A stretch of 47,215 nt of DNA from Patescibacteria group bacterium (GCA_023379125.1 JAMCSY010000027.1:69249-116463); one strand, 5' to 3'; positions 32,734 through 43,452 are shown, counted from the first letter of the stretch. The notes: a model not told the origin generated them from the sequence alone. A program made the numbers and translations.

Positions 32734-32864
32734 AGCTGATATCAGGGGGATGTCGGAATTCTTTCCGAGGGCAAACTTTCCCCCGATCAATCAGCTGACG
32801 AGCTTTTAGGTCGACTTCGACTTCCGTCAGACAGTTTTGCCACGCTTTTGCTGTCAAAAGCGTG
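32734..32864. repeat. Three-hairpin structured interval between comEA and comEC
   Basis: A long stem AGCTGAT (32734-32740)/ATCAGCT (32790-32796) encloses GGGGGA/TCCCCC and CGGAA/TTCCG. Then CTGACG (32795-32800)/CGTCAG (32825-32830) encloses GTCGA/TCGAC, and CACGCTTTTG (32841-32850)/CAAAAGCGTG (32855-32864) is a perfect 10-bp hairpin with a CTGT loop. It is far more GC-rich than its surroundings. It could be an element remnant, a processing signal or an RNA. Confidence 0.5.
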
Positions 32865-32871
32865 AGTCTTT

Positions 32872-33474
32872 CTAGTACACACTGATTTTATCTTTAATCT
32901 TGTCAAACTCACTTTTACCCACTACTTTTTTAGTCACCAAGTCCTCAGTTTGTGAATAAGGCCGATTATCTACAATTTTCTGGGCAGTGACTGGTCCCAC
33001 TCCTGGTAAAGAGTCTAGGGTATCCAGAGAAGCAGAGTTGATATTAATTGTTCCTAAAGCAGTTGAGTCCACCGTTGCTCCAGCCACTGCTGGGCTAGAT
33101 TCTCCTGAGTTGGGTATATAGATTTTTAAACCATCTGTGACTTTCTGGGCTAAATTAAGTGTTTTGGCTACATAATTAGTATCTGCCTGAGTAGTTAATC
33201 CTCCAGCTTTTTGAATTGCATCCTCTACTCTGGCGCCACTAGTTAGTTGATAAACCCCTGGGTGTTTTACAGCCCCGGAGACATCAACCATAATTTGACT
33301 CATTTGAGGATTAGCTGTTGGTAAAACTATTGGTTGACTAGGATTACTCTGTAAAGTTTTAGGAATTAATCCTGAAGAAATTATGCCACTAACGAGTAAA
33401 ACCCCACCTACCGCGCTTAAAATGATCGGCAGTTTATAGTGACTAATGAACTGATCAAGTGGACTTTCTTCCAT
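32872..33474 (-). CDS. comEA: ComEA-like DNA-binding competence protein
   Basis: 200 residues. One membrane segment (about 14-34), an SLBB domain ('MVDVSGAVKHPGVYQLTSGA', about 61-115) and a C-terminal helix-hairpin-helix DNA-binding domain ('ININSASLDTLDSLPGVGPV', 'TAQKIVDNRPY'). It binds incoming DNA outside the membrane and hands it to ComEC. It is transcribed from a leaderless promoter and followed by comEC. Confidence 0.92.
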   Translation of the reverse strand: MEESPLDQFISHYKLPIILSAVGGVLLVSGIISSGLIPKTLQSNPSQPIVLPTANPQMSQIMVDVSGAVKHPGVYQLTSGARVEDAIQKAGGLTTQADTNYVAKTLNLAQKVTDGLKIYIPNSGESSPAVAGATVDSTALGTININSASLDTLDSLPGVGPVTAQKIVDNRPYSQTEDLVTKKVVGKSEFDKIKDKISVY

Positions 33475-33480
33475 AGTTTA

Positions 33481-33510
33481 ATATTAAACATATCTGGTGA
33501 GAGTTGAAAA
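33481..33510 (-). promoter_or_regulatory. comEA promoter TTTTCA-18-TAATAT
   Basis: Minus strand: TTTTCA (33505-33510), TAATAT (33481-33486), 6 nt to ATG 33474. Confidence 0.55.
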
Positions 33511-33544
33511 GACTAATTAGTTTATTACGCGTGCCGAAAACCGT

Positions 33545-33731
33545 GTGGCTATCAGCCACCGGCTGAAGGCCGCTAGTAAAAAGCGTTTTCCTGAAAAGAA
33601 ACCGAGGGCTATTAGTCCTCGGAGCTTTATTTCGAGCGAGAATACCTCCCGGCTTACCGCGGGGATGAACGTTTGAAAGAACTTGTCCCTTTAGGGATAC
33701 CCCGCTATTTACAGCGGGGAGGGATTCATCT
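33545..33731. repeat. GC-rich hairpin cluster upstream of comEA, includes inverted copy of the 764 hairpin
   Basis: Hairpins GTGGCT/AGCCAC (33545-33559), CCGAGG/CCTCGG (33602-33622), TCCCT/AGGGA (33686-33697) and CCCCGCT/AGCGGGG (33700-33719), the last followed by AGGGATTCATC. The second is the inverted relative of 770-789. The last hairpin abuts the SprT-like stop codon and could end that transcript. IS200/IS605-like ends are a possible origin. Confidence 0.5.
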
Positions 33732-34157
33732 GGAATATCTTTTTTGCAAATAGAGCTGTTTTAATTCTTGACGATATTCTTTGATCCATTTTTGATAAGA
33801 TTGATATAAACCTCCCAAACCACGCTTGCTTAATTCCTTTTTGATGATCCCTCCCTCATGAGGAAAATGATGTGAGCGTGGCCTCGGTGAGGAAAAACCA
33901 TGAACATAGTGACAGAGTTCATGAGCGATAGTGTGATCAACAATCTCTTGGGGTATTTTCTCATCCTTAAACATCCCAGAAATAGTAATATAAGTGTGCT
34001 TACTGCGGGGGTCAAATCTAATTGAACCAAACCTCAGCCTGGCAAATCTACCAAACTCAATAAAAACTGGATTAATCTGCTCCACGTCAGCAAAATAGTT
34101 AGACCAGAGAAAGTCTAATCGGGAAAGAAGCCACTGACCATCACGCTTGACCGCCAT
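33726..34157 (-). CDS. SprT-like zinc metallopeptidase
   Basis: 143 residues, a compact SprT/M48-like domain. The zinc motif is HELCH at 79-83 (HTIAHELCHYVHG), and a third ligand may be one of the His in 'SHHFPHEGG'. The SprT family includes DNA-protein crosslink proteases, but small bacterial members are poorly studied. It has a very clear leaderless promoter. The basic C-terminus 'QLYLQKRYSR' runs into the hairpin cluster. Confidence 0.8.
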   Translation of the reverse strand: MAVKRDGQWLLSRLDFLWSNYFADVEQINPVFIEFGRFARLRFGSIRFDPRSKHTYITISGMFKDEKIPQEIVDHTIAHELCHYVHGFSSPRPRSHHFPHEGGIIKKELSKRGLGGLYQSYQKWIKEYRQELKQLYLQKRYSR

Positions 34158-34163
34158 TCTTCC

Positions 34164-34192
34164 ATACTAGTAAACAAGGCCAGAAGCGTCAA
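34164..34192 (-). promoter_or_regulatory. Promoter TTGACG-17-TAGTAT for the SprT-like gene
   Basis: Minus strand: TTGACG (34187-34192), TAGTAT (34164-34169), 6 nt to ATG 34157. Confidence 0.65.
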
Positions 34193-34371
34193 GCTAGCAA
34201 CCATTTTTGGCAGACAACTAAATTGCTTGATAAGATTAAATCAAGTGACTGCTACAACAAGCTAAACTATCAACTTTGATTATTAGCACTTAAGATCAAT
34301 AATTGCTTAAATTATTAGTTGAGGTTAGTAGAGTACAATTAACTAATGAGTTCTCTGCTTTTGGGTTTTAC

Positions 34372-36786
34372 TCAGGTTAATTGTGTGACAAAATTAACCA
34401 CTTTGCCAGATACATAAATTTTGCGTTTCAGATCTTTGTTTAAGAGCAGTTTGCTAATTTTTTCCAGCTTTAAGGCTTGGCTAACTACATCTGTCTCCTT
34501 ATTAACTATATCATAGTCTATCACTAATTGTGCTCTCAGCTTACCATCGATCATTACGGCAATCTTTACTTCAGCTGCTTGTAGATACTTTTCTTCCGCC
34601 TGAGGCCAATCTTGCTGATGGATAGAATAAGCCTGGCCAAGTTGTTGCCACACCTCTTCAGTTAAATGTGGAGCAAAAGGAGAAAGTAACAATAAGAATT
34701 TCTCATACTCAACTAAAGAAACTGCTGTCTTTTTACTCAAAAAGTTTAACCACTCCATCAAAGCAGCTACCGCTGTATTGTTCTTCATCGTCTCAATATC
34801 ATCTGTGACCTTCTTAATAGTCTTGTGCATTTGATAATAGTCTTCTTTAGATAACTTCTCGTTCTTACTCACCTTATCCTGTAAATTCCAGACTCTTTCT
34901 AAGAAATGAAAAACTCCACCAACTCCATTAGGATCCCAAGGAGCCACAATATCAAATGGCCCTAGAAAAGCCAGATAGGTTCTGATTGCATCAGCCCCAT
35001 ATAATTTAACCTGTTCATCAGGATTAACCACATTGCCCTTAGATTTGCTCATCTTAGTGCCATCAACACCCAGAATCAATCCATGATGTAGTCTTTTCTC
35101 GGCATACTCGGTAAATTTGACTAACCCCAAGTCATGGAAAAACTTGGTGAAAAAGCGCGAATAGAGCGCATGACCCAAAGTATGTTCTGCTCCCCCAATA
35201 TAAATTTCTAAAGGCATCCACTTACTAATCAATTCTTGATCAAAAATTTTGTGTTCATTATGTGGATCTAAATAACGAAAAAAATACCACGAATTATCCA
35301 TAAAGCCATCCATTGTTTCTGTTTCTCTTTTGGCTGAACCCCCACACTGAGGACAATCAACATTAACCCATTGCTCGGCCGTTGCCAAAGGTGGTTTACC
35401 CTGCGGAGTATAATCAACTTTATAAGGCAACTCCACTGGTAAATCTTTCTCAGGCACAGGCACCAAACCACACTTGTCACAATAAACAAAGGGAATTGGA
35501 GTTCCCCAATATCTTTGTCTAGAAATAGACCAATCATGCAAATGATAAGTAGTTTGGTGCTCCCCCAAACCCAAGCTGTGTAGATGATCAGTAATTTCTT
35601 GAGCTGCTTTTTTAGACGTCAAGTCATCAAATTGCTGAGAGTTGATCAGCTTCCCCTCGCCTGTAAAAGGTAATCCAGCTAATTGTTCTGCCTGACCGGA
35701 ATCAATCACTGGTACAATTTCTAAACCAAACTTTTTAGCAAAATCAAAATCCCTTTGATCATGAGCAGGTACAGCCATAATGGCCCCAGTACCATAACCT
35801 GGTAAAACATAATCAGCTACCCAAATAGGAATCTGCTGATGAGTTAAGGGATTAGTCACAAAACTACCAGTAAACACGCCTGATTTTTCTTTATTTTCTT
35901 TCCTTTCCTGCTCACTCTTTTTACTTGCTTGGATCACATACTCTGCTACTTCCTGATGATGTTTCGAGGCTAAAAGCTGTTTTAGCAAAGGATGCTCAGG
36001 GTTGATAATTAGGAAAGTTGCTCCATAAATCGTGTCTGGACGGGTAGTAAAAATCTCAATAAATTGATTTTTTTGCGCAGCTAAGGGAAATTTAATTAAA
36101 GCACCTTTAGATTTACCAATCCAAGCATTCTGACTCTCTCTTAACGACTTAGGCCAAGCAACCTCAGGAGGCTCAGACCAAAGCAAATCATCAGCATAAG
36201 CAGTAATCTTCAAAAACCACTGTTCTACCTCTTTTTGGATTACTTCTGTCTCACAGCGCCAACATTTTCCTGCCTCAACATTTTCTTCTGCCACAACTGT
36301 TTGACAAGATGGACACCAACTAGAATAGGTTTTGCCGCGGTAAGCTAGACCTTTCTCGTACATTTTTAAGAAAATCCATTGATTCCAGCGATAATATTCA
36401 GGCAAGCAAGAAATGGTGCTTTTTTCCCAGTCAAAAGAAGCTCCCATTGTGGTAAATTGCTGCTTCATCCTAGTGATATTGGACATGGTCCAATCCTGTG
36501 GATGAATTCCTCGTTTAATTGCTGCATTCTCAGCTGGTAGTCCAAAAGCATCAAAACCATTAGGCAATAAAACATTAAAGCCCTGCATTCTTTTAAACCT
36601 AGCCAAAATATCCCCCATGGTAAAAGTAAACCAATGTCCCATATGTAGATCACCTGAGGAATAAGCAAGTTCAACCAAACAATAGAACTTCTGTCCAGTT
36701 TTTTGCAGATCAGTAAAGTACAGGTTATCTTTGCCCCAACGTTGCTGCCATTTATTTTCAATATGGTTTGGTATATATTTTTTCAT
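34372..36786 (-). CDS. leuS: Leucyl-tRNA synthetase
   Basis: Class Ia synthetase, 804 residues, full length. HIGH appears as HMGH at 48-51 in 'YSSGDLHMGHWFTFTMGD'. Zinc-type Cys pairs are in 'CPSCQTV...CWRCE' and 'CDKCGLV...CPQCGG'. The editing domain has 'FTTRPDTIYGATFLI', and the KMSKS loop is 'GVDGTKMSKSKGNVVNPDEQ'. The C-terminal anticodon domain contains 'PFAPHLTEEVWQQLG'. TATTTT lies 8 nt before the ATG. It is divergent from the ATPase operon. Confidence 0.97.
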   Translation of the reverse strand: MKKYIPNHIENKWQQRWGKDNLYFTDLQKTGQKFYCLVELAYSSGDLHMGHWFTFTMGDILARFKRMQGFNVLLPNGFDAFGLPAENAAIKRGIHPQDWTMSNITRMKQQFTTMGASFDWEKSTISCLPEYYRWNQWIFLKMYEKGLAYRGKTYSSWCPSCQTVVAEENVEAGKCWRCETEVIQKEVEQWFLKITAYADDLLWSEPPEVAWPKSLRESQNAWIGKSKGALIKFPLAAQKNQFIEIFTTRPDTIYGATFLIINPEHPLLKQLLASKHHQEVAEYVIQASKKSEQERKENKEKSGVFTGSFVTNPLTHQQIPIWVADYVLPGYGTGAIMAVPAHDQRDFDFAKKFGLEIVPVIDSGQAEQLAGLPFTGEGKLINSQQFDDLTSKKAAQEITDHLHSLGLGEHQTTYHLHDWSISRQRYWGTPIPFVYCDKCGLVPVPEKDLPVELPYKVDYTPQGKPPLATAEQWVNVDCPQCGGSAKRETETMDGFMDNSWYFFRYLDPHNEHKIFDQELISKWMPLEIYIGGAEHTLGHALYSRFFTKFFHDLGLVKFTEYAEKRLHHGLILGVDGTKMSKSKGNVVNPDEQVKLYGADAIRTYLAFLGPFDIVAPWDPNGVGGVFHFLERVWNLQDKVSKNEKLSKEDYYQMHKTIKKVTDDIETMKNNTAVAALMEWLNFLSKKTAVSLVEYEKFLLLLSPFAPHLTEEVWQQLGQAYSIHQQDWPQAEEKYLQAAEVKIAVMIDGKLRAQLVIDYDIVNKETDVVSQALKLEKISKLLLNKDLKRKIYVSGKVVNFVTQLT

Positions 36787-37141
36787 TGTTCTCTAAAATA
36801 ACAATTTGTTTTTAATGCTCATAAAAAATTTGTTGCGCTAGTTTACTTTTCTCAGCCCTTTTTCAGTGTTCCCTTGCTATGATCTTAGCATAACAAGTAA
36901 ATATTTGACAGAGGTTGACCAATCAACTAATAATTGTTTACCTAAGTATAAATTGCGTCAAATATCTTGTTGTTTATTAACGCAGCGATTTTCCACAGAG
37001 CTTGTCATGTAATACATTGATATACTTGTTATATATTTAGACATATCAATATAATTGTCTCTGTGAGTATTATAGTTAGTGAAAAGTAATTTTTTGCTAA
37101 CGCGTTTATTAAATTGTTATAGAAATATAATATTTGATGTA

Positions 37142-37170
37142 TTGACAAGTATCCATCGCTTAGCTATTCT
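37142..37170 (+). promoter_or_regulatory. ATPase operon promoter TTGACA-17-TATTCT
   Basis: TTGACA 37142-37147 and TATTCT 37165-37170. Start near 37177, ten bases before the long hairpin. Confidence 0.7.
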
Positions 37171-37186
37171 ACATATAGTCAGTGTT

Positions 37187-37226
37187 GTTAAGTAGGAGTA
37201 AAAGCAGACGGTTACTCCTACTTAAC
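37187..37226 (+). promoter_or_regulatory. 15-bp perfect hairpin at the 5' end of the ATPase transcript
   Basis: GTTAAGTAGGAGTAA (37187-37201) and TTACTCCTACTTAAC (37212-37226) with a 10-nt loop. A pyrimidine-rich tract including TTTTTT follows at about 37228-37246. It may protect the mRNA 5' end or act as an attenuator. Confidence 0.65.
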
Positions 37227-37477
37227 AAGATTCTCCTTCTTTTTTATTCTTAATTATTTCCCGATTCCAGCTAGCAATAATTTCTATTTGTTCTCAGAAA
37301 AGTATGTGGCTAATATGTCATCCTTACTCAAAAGCTAGTGCCTCAAAGAAGGGAATATTAAAGAACTACTCTACTCTAGTTATTACGGAGTGCTTGATTT
37401 TCCCCAATCTTCAGGTTAACCTTTAAGAAACAAAGTCTCTTTTAACTGAGAGAAAACTTTGTCTAACAAAGGGGTCT

Positions 37478-38323
37478 ATGAACTGCCTTAATCGTCTCAT
37501 CAAATACTTACTAGCCTTTTTGCTGTTTTTTAGTATTTACCTAATCCCGATATCGGTAATTGCTCAATCAAGCTCAATTGAGGTAACCTCAGTTTTTGAC
37601 TTAGCCGATAAAGAAGCTCAGAATGGCGATATTATTTCCAACATTGAAGGTGTGGGGTTAACTCGCACAACAGCAGCTTATGATCAAAGACTCTTTGGGA
37701 TTGTGCAAAATGATCCAGTAATTGTTTACCGGAGGTTGGATAACAGTGGCACACCCATCGCCCGCTCTGGTGTGGCAGAAGTTAACGTTACAACATTCAA
37801 CGGTGATATTCAGAGTGGAGATTACATTACCTCTTCAGAGATACCCGGTAAAGGTCAAAAAGCTGATGCTTCAGGATATGTTATCGGTGTAGCCCTGGAG
37901 TCGTTTACAAGCCAGGATGGTCAAGAATATGATTACCAGCCTATTTCTAATCCTAGCAAAATACAGAAATTAAAGACTGGTCAAATCCAGGTAGCTTTAA
38001 AAATAGAATATGCTGAGATTACCCGAACCAGATTCTTATCTGGCCTTCTCAATATTATCAACACTGCCCTATTCAAAAATTTAGAAGATCCTAATAAATT
38101 TGTTCAGCTTTTTAAATACACCTCAGCTGGATTGGTAATTTTGGTTAGTTTCATCATTGGCTTTTTATCATTCTCTCGTTCAATTCCCAAAAGTATTGAA
38201 GCAATTGGCCGGAATCCACTGGCTCAACGGGCAATTCACTTCTCAATTATTCTGAATATTGTCTTGACTATCATCACTGCTCTACTTGGTATTGGTGCTG
38301 CCTTACTGATCTTGAGGCTTTAA
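37478..38323 (+). CDS. Secreted fibre-type ectodomain fused to a c-subunit-like membrane hairpin
   Basis: 281 residues. A signal peptide or first anchor is at 8-29. The ectodomain (about 35-180) has 'YDQRLFGIVQNDPVIV' and 'NGDIQSGDYITSSEIPGKGQ', a pattern I know from the C-terminal domain of tail-fibre-like and beta-strand-repeat proteins. Two membrane segments (about 214-232 and 252-279) are joined by 'SIPKSIEAIGRNPLAQRAI', which matches the polar loop of ATP synthase subunit c (EAIARNPxA). TM2 reads 'ILNIVLTIITALLGIGAALL': where subunit c has the ion-binding Glu (LTEA), this has LTII, and no acidic residue is in either helix. It is the first gene of the F1 operon and has a good ribosome-binding site (AAGGGG). 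It probably cannot carry protons. No family name is known to me. Confidence 0.75.
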   Translation: MNCLNRLIKYLLAFLLFFSIYLIPISVIAQSSSIEVTSVFDLADKEAQNGDIISNIEGVGLTRTTAAYDQRLFGIVQNDPVIVYRRLDNSGTPIARSGVAEVNVTTFNGDIQSGDYITSSEIPGKGQKADASGYVIGVALESFTSQDGQEYDYQPISNPSKIQKLKTGQIQVALKIEYAEITRTRFLSGLLNIINTALFKNLEDPNKFVQLFKYTSAGLVILVSFIIGFLSFSRSIPKSIEAIGRNPLAQRAIHFSIILNIVLTIITALLGIGAALLILRL

Positions 38324-38346
38324 TGGACTGAAACCCTTACTTCGTA

Positions 38347-38378
38347 ATGAGCCTTGAAGACTCGTCTCTTACTTCGTA
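38347..38378 (+). repeat. ATGAG-type unit between the first two ATPase genes
   Basis: One 32-bp unit starting ATGAGCC, with linker CTTACTTCGTA that also occurs just before it (38336-38346). It encodes a 10-codon micro-ORF, MSLEDSSLTS. Its stem is weaker than in the other copies. Confidence 0.45.
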
Positions 38379-38422
38379 ATGAACAATTGTCTTCAACTTT
38401 AAGATGTACTATGCTTTAATCA

Positions 38423-39127
38423 ATGCCCACTCTTAACCTTGAAAACATCATTCTATTGGCAATTTTGCTGCTCACCACAGCTTTGTATCTTTGGGAACAT
38501 CGTAAAAACCAAAAACTCTCCAAAATTCTCGAGCTCGAGCCAGAAGCGATCACCAAATCTACTGAGTCACAAAGTTATAAGATCATCCATGATGCTATTC
38601 GTAAAGCTCAGGCTATTCTTGGTAGTGCCGAGACAGAAAGTATCAAATTAGTGGCTGACAGCCGTACCACCAGTGAGAATCTGCAAAAAAAGTACGCAGA
38701 AGAGATAGAAAAATATAAAAACCAACTGCAAGCCTCTTTGCAGGAACAAGTTAGTGTCTCCCAATCAGAGTTTAATAAATTTCTTGATGATCTAAAGTCT
38801 CACAGCGAACAGTCACAAACACTTAATCAGCAAGTAACCGAGCAACGTACTCGCGAAATTTTTGAACTCTTTGAACAAAGACTAGCCACATTTTTAACCC
38901 AAACTGAACAGGAAAGTATCTCTGCCGTGGATTTGGAGATCAAAGCTGCTAGGCAGCTGATTGATACTTACAAATCACAGCAGCTAGCTTTAATTGATGA
39001 AAATATTATTGCTGTTTTGGAAAGAACCCTAGCTATTGTCCTTAACAAAAAACTACCATTAAAAGATCAAATGGATTTAGTCTTCGAAGCTTTAGAAAAA
39101 GCTAAGACAGAAAAGTTTGTTATTTAA
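38423..39127 (+). CDS. F-ATPase subunit b-like peripheral stalk protein
   Basis: 234 residues: one N-terminal membrane segment (4-22), then a long charged coiled coil ('LQKKYAEEIEKYKNQLQASL'), and a C-terminal segment 'VLNKKLPLKDQMDLVFEALE' like the end of subunit b. Subunit b links the membrane part to F1 through delta. It is longer than typical b (about 160). It lies 100 bp after the c-like gene and 3 bp before the delta-like gene. Identification depends on the operon context. Confidence 0.75.
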   Translation: MPTLNLENIILLAILLLTTALYLWEHRKNQKLSKILELEPEAITKSTESQSYKIIHDAIRKAQAILGSAETESIKLVADSRTTSENLQKKYAEEIEKYKNQLQASLQEQVSVSQSEFNKFLDDLKSHSEQSQTLNQQVTEQRTREIFELFEQRLATFLTQTEQESISAVDLEIKAARQLIDTYKSQQLALIDENIIAVLERTLAIVLNKKLPLKDQMDLVFEALEKAKTEKFVI

Positions 39128-39130
39128 TTT

Positions 39131-39616
39131 ATGTATCAAGATCAAATAAATATTTTTATCAGTACTGTTTATGGTAAATCTGAGGCTACCAGACAACTAG
39201 CTACTCTAAAAAGTTATCTGCTAAATAGATTATTTTCCAATGACCAAAGTATGCTCACCTCCCTAGAGCCAGAGCAAATTCGCTGGATGCAGAGTTTAGG
39301 AGAAGATTTCTACCAGGGAATTAATCAGACAAATGTTTATCAAATTCTCCAAGCAATCGAAGAACATTTAGCTCAACTGGAGCCACTGATCATCTACTTG
39401 CCTTTCGTCTTACCGGACGCCCAATTACCAAATCTAGGCAAATACGCACGAAACTTATTTGGTCCTGAGTGTTTAGTGGAAATCAAATTTGACCCTGACT
39501 TAATTGCTGGACCAGCTTTAGTCTGGAAAGGTGTATATAAAGATTACTCAATTAAACAAAAACTTGCTGATCATCATCAGGAAATCATGGATAGCCTCAA
39601 ACTAAAATTGAACTAA
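39131..39616 (+). CDS. F-ATPase subunit delta-like
   Basis: 161 residues, soluble. The C-terminal 'EIKFDPDLIAGPALVWKGVY' followed by 'KDYSIKQKLADHH' matches the OSCP/delta C-terminal pattern (vDpsLiGGivvrvGdkviDgSv). Delta joins the stalk to the top of F1. It is placed between b and alpha, the standard order. Confidence 0.75.
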   Translation: MYQDQINIFISTVYGKSEATRQLATLKSYLLNRLFSNDQSMLTSLEPEQIRWMQSLGEDFYQGINQTNVYQILQAIEEHLAQLEPLIIYLPFVLPDAQLPNLGKYARNLFGPECLVEIKFDPDLIAGPALVWKGVYKDYSIKQKLADHHQEIMDSLKLKLN

Positions 39617-39631
39617 ATTCGAAGATATCTT

Positions 39632-41149
39632 ATGGCTAATACAAGCACTTCTTCAGCATCCACAGCAGCAAATCAAAAGCCTACTGAAGTTGGTTTTGTC
39701 CGTTCAGTCAAAGATTTTTTGGTTTACCTTGATGGCTTACCAACCCTCCAGATTAACGATTTAGTGCAAAACGAGGCGGGGCTGCGTGGTTGGGTCACTG
39801 CCCTGCAAAAAGATAAAGTTGAGGTGCTGATGGTTGATGATGGTGAAGTAACTCCTGGGCAAATGTTCCAGCGTGGCCAAACCAATCTATCTGTACCTGT
39901 TGGTCCATTTTTACTAGGTCGGGCAGTTGATCCCTTAGCTGTCCCCATTGATGGCAAGGGCAAACTAGCTGTTACTGACACCACGACACTGGCCGAACTT
40001 GACCCCACTGCCAAAGGCATTTCTTTTCGTGAGTTTATTAATCACCAATTTGATACAGGTATTACTCTGGTCGATTCTTTAATCCCAGTTGGAAAAGGTC
40101 AAAGGGAGTTAGTTCTAGGAGATGCCCGTTCAGGTAAAACTAGCTTCTTAATCGATATTATTGTTAATCAAAAGTACACTAAAACTGTCTGCATCTATGC
40201 TCTCATTGGTAAACCCATTACTGAGGTTAGAAACATGATTGATATTCTCCACTCTAATAATGCCTTGGATCACACAATTGTGGTCGCTGCCTCTTCAACT
40301 GATCCTGCTCCCCTAATCTTTTTAACTCCCCAAACTGCCTTCTCTATTGCTGAATATTTTCAGAAGCAAGGCCAAGATGTCTTAATTATTCTGGATGATA
40401 TGGGTAATCATGCAAAAATCTATCGGGAGATTTCTCTACTGGCTAATGTAGCCCCAGGTAGAGAATCTTATCCTGGTGATATTTTTTATCAGCATGCTCA
40501 TCTTTTGGAAAGAGCTGGAAGTTTTAACCGTCAAGCAGGCGGGGGTTCGATTACCGCTTTGCCAGTTATTGAACTGAACTTAAACGATTTCACCACTCTA
40601 ATTCCTACTAATGTCATGGCCATGACTGATGGACATTTATTATTCAAGTCTGCTCTTTATAGCCAAGGGCAAAGACCAGCTATTGACCTTTCTCTGTCCG
40701 TTTCCCGGGTAGGACAACAAACTCAAACCCATACCCAAAATCTGCTAGCAACCAAGGTCAAGCAAGTTTTAGCTGAAGCCACCCAGCTAGAAACAGTCAG
40801 TAGGTTTAGCTTTGAGTTACCTTTTGAAACACAGCTATTGCTCAGACAAAAAATCTTGATTGAAGAAATGATTAAGCAAGAACCTTTGATATATATTTCT
40901 AAAGAGATTCAATCAATCCTACTTGCTCTACCTTTTACAGGCATGTTTCAAGACAAAGATGCTGAGTTTGTGCGCCAAAACTTACGTAAAATTATTGAAA
41001 GTTTTGCTAGTGATCCACAGCTTCTCAATACCACCAGGGCAGTGCCTGAGATGAAAGATGATAACCAGTTAATCGCCCTGCTAGAAAAAGCTACATCCAG
41101 ACTGGAATATTTACTAGGACTAACCAAAAAAGGAGCGCAAAAAGCCTAA
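39632..41149 (+). CDS. atpA: F1-ATPase subunit alpha, divergent
   Basis: 505 residues. Recognisable: 'GRAVDPLAVPIDGKG', the P-loop GDARSGKT at 163-170, 'IYALIGKP' in place of the usual 'IYVAIGQK', and the arginine-finger motif SVSRVG with R359. The P-loop differs from the nearly constant alpha sequence GDRQTGKT: the Gln that contacts Mg-nucleotide is replaced. The N-terminal Ser/Thr-rich stretch is short. Normal length. It supplies the non-catalytic nucleotide sites and the catalytic arginine finger. Confidence 0.92.
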   Translation: MANTSTSSASTAANQKPTEVGFVRSVKDFLVYLDGLPTLQINDLVQNEAGLRGWVTALQKDKVEVLMVDDGEVTPGQMFQRGQTNLSVPVGPFLLGRAVDPLAVPIDGKGKLAVTDTTTLAELDPTAKGISFREFINHQFDTGITLVDSLIPVGKGQRELVLGDARSGKTSFLIDIIVNQKYTKTVCIYALIGKPITEVRNMIDILHSNNALDHTIVVAASSTDPAPLIFLTPQTAFSIAEYFQKQGQDVLIILDDMGNHAKIYREISLLANVAPGRESYPGDIFYQHAHLLERAGSFNRQAGGGSITALPVIELNLNDFTTLIPTNVMAMTDGHLLFKSALYSQGQRPAIDLSLSVSRVGQQTQTHTQNLLATKVKQVLAEATQLETVSRFSFELPFETQLLLRQKILIEEMIKQEPLIYISKEIQSILLALPFTGMFQDKDAEFVRQNLRKIIESFASDPQLLNTTRAVPEMKDDNQLIALLEKATSRLEYLLGLTKKGAQKA

Positions 41150-41154
41150 AACAT

Positions 41155-43396
<2,242 letters not shown>

Positions 43397-43452
43397 TGAA
43401 TCTTCAGCGAGTTAATCCTCTATTGGCTAAGAATATATATTGCTAAACAGTT

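Larger units (their letters stand above)
36787..37477 (+). other. 691 bp divergent regulatory gap, leuS to the ATPase operon
   Basis: No gene seen. It holds a weak promoter TTGACA (36905) - 17 - TAATAA with an inverted GTTGA/TCAAC in its spacer, a DnaA-box-like TTTTCCACA near 36990 (a single one, so not an origin), the strong promoter at 37142 and the long hairpin at 37187. The leader of the operon is about 300 nt from the 37142 promoter. Confidence 0.5.

Noticed and set aside
36960-37020. Possible replication origin from a DnaA-box-like TTTTCCACA
   Set aside because: Only one box was seen, with no cluster and no dnaA/dnaN nearby.
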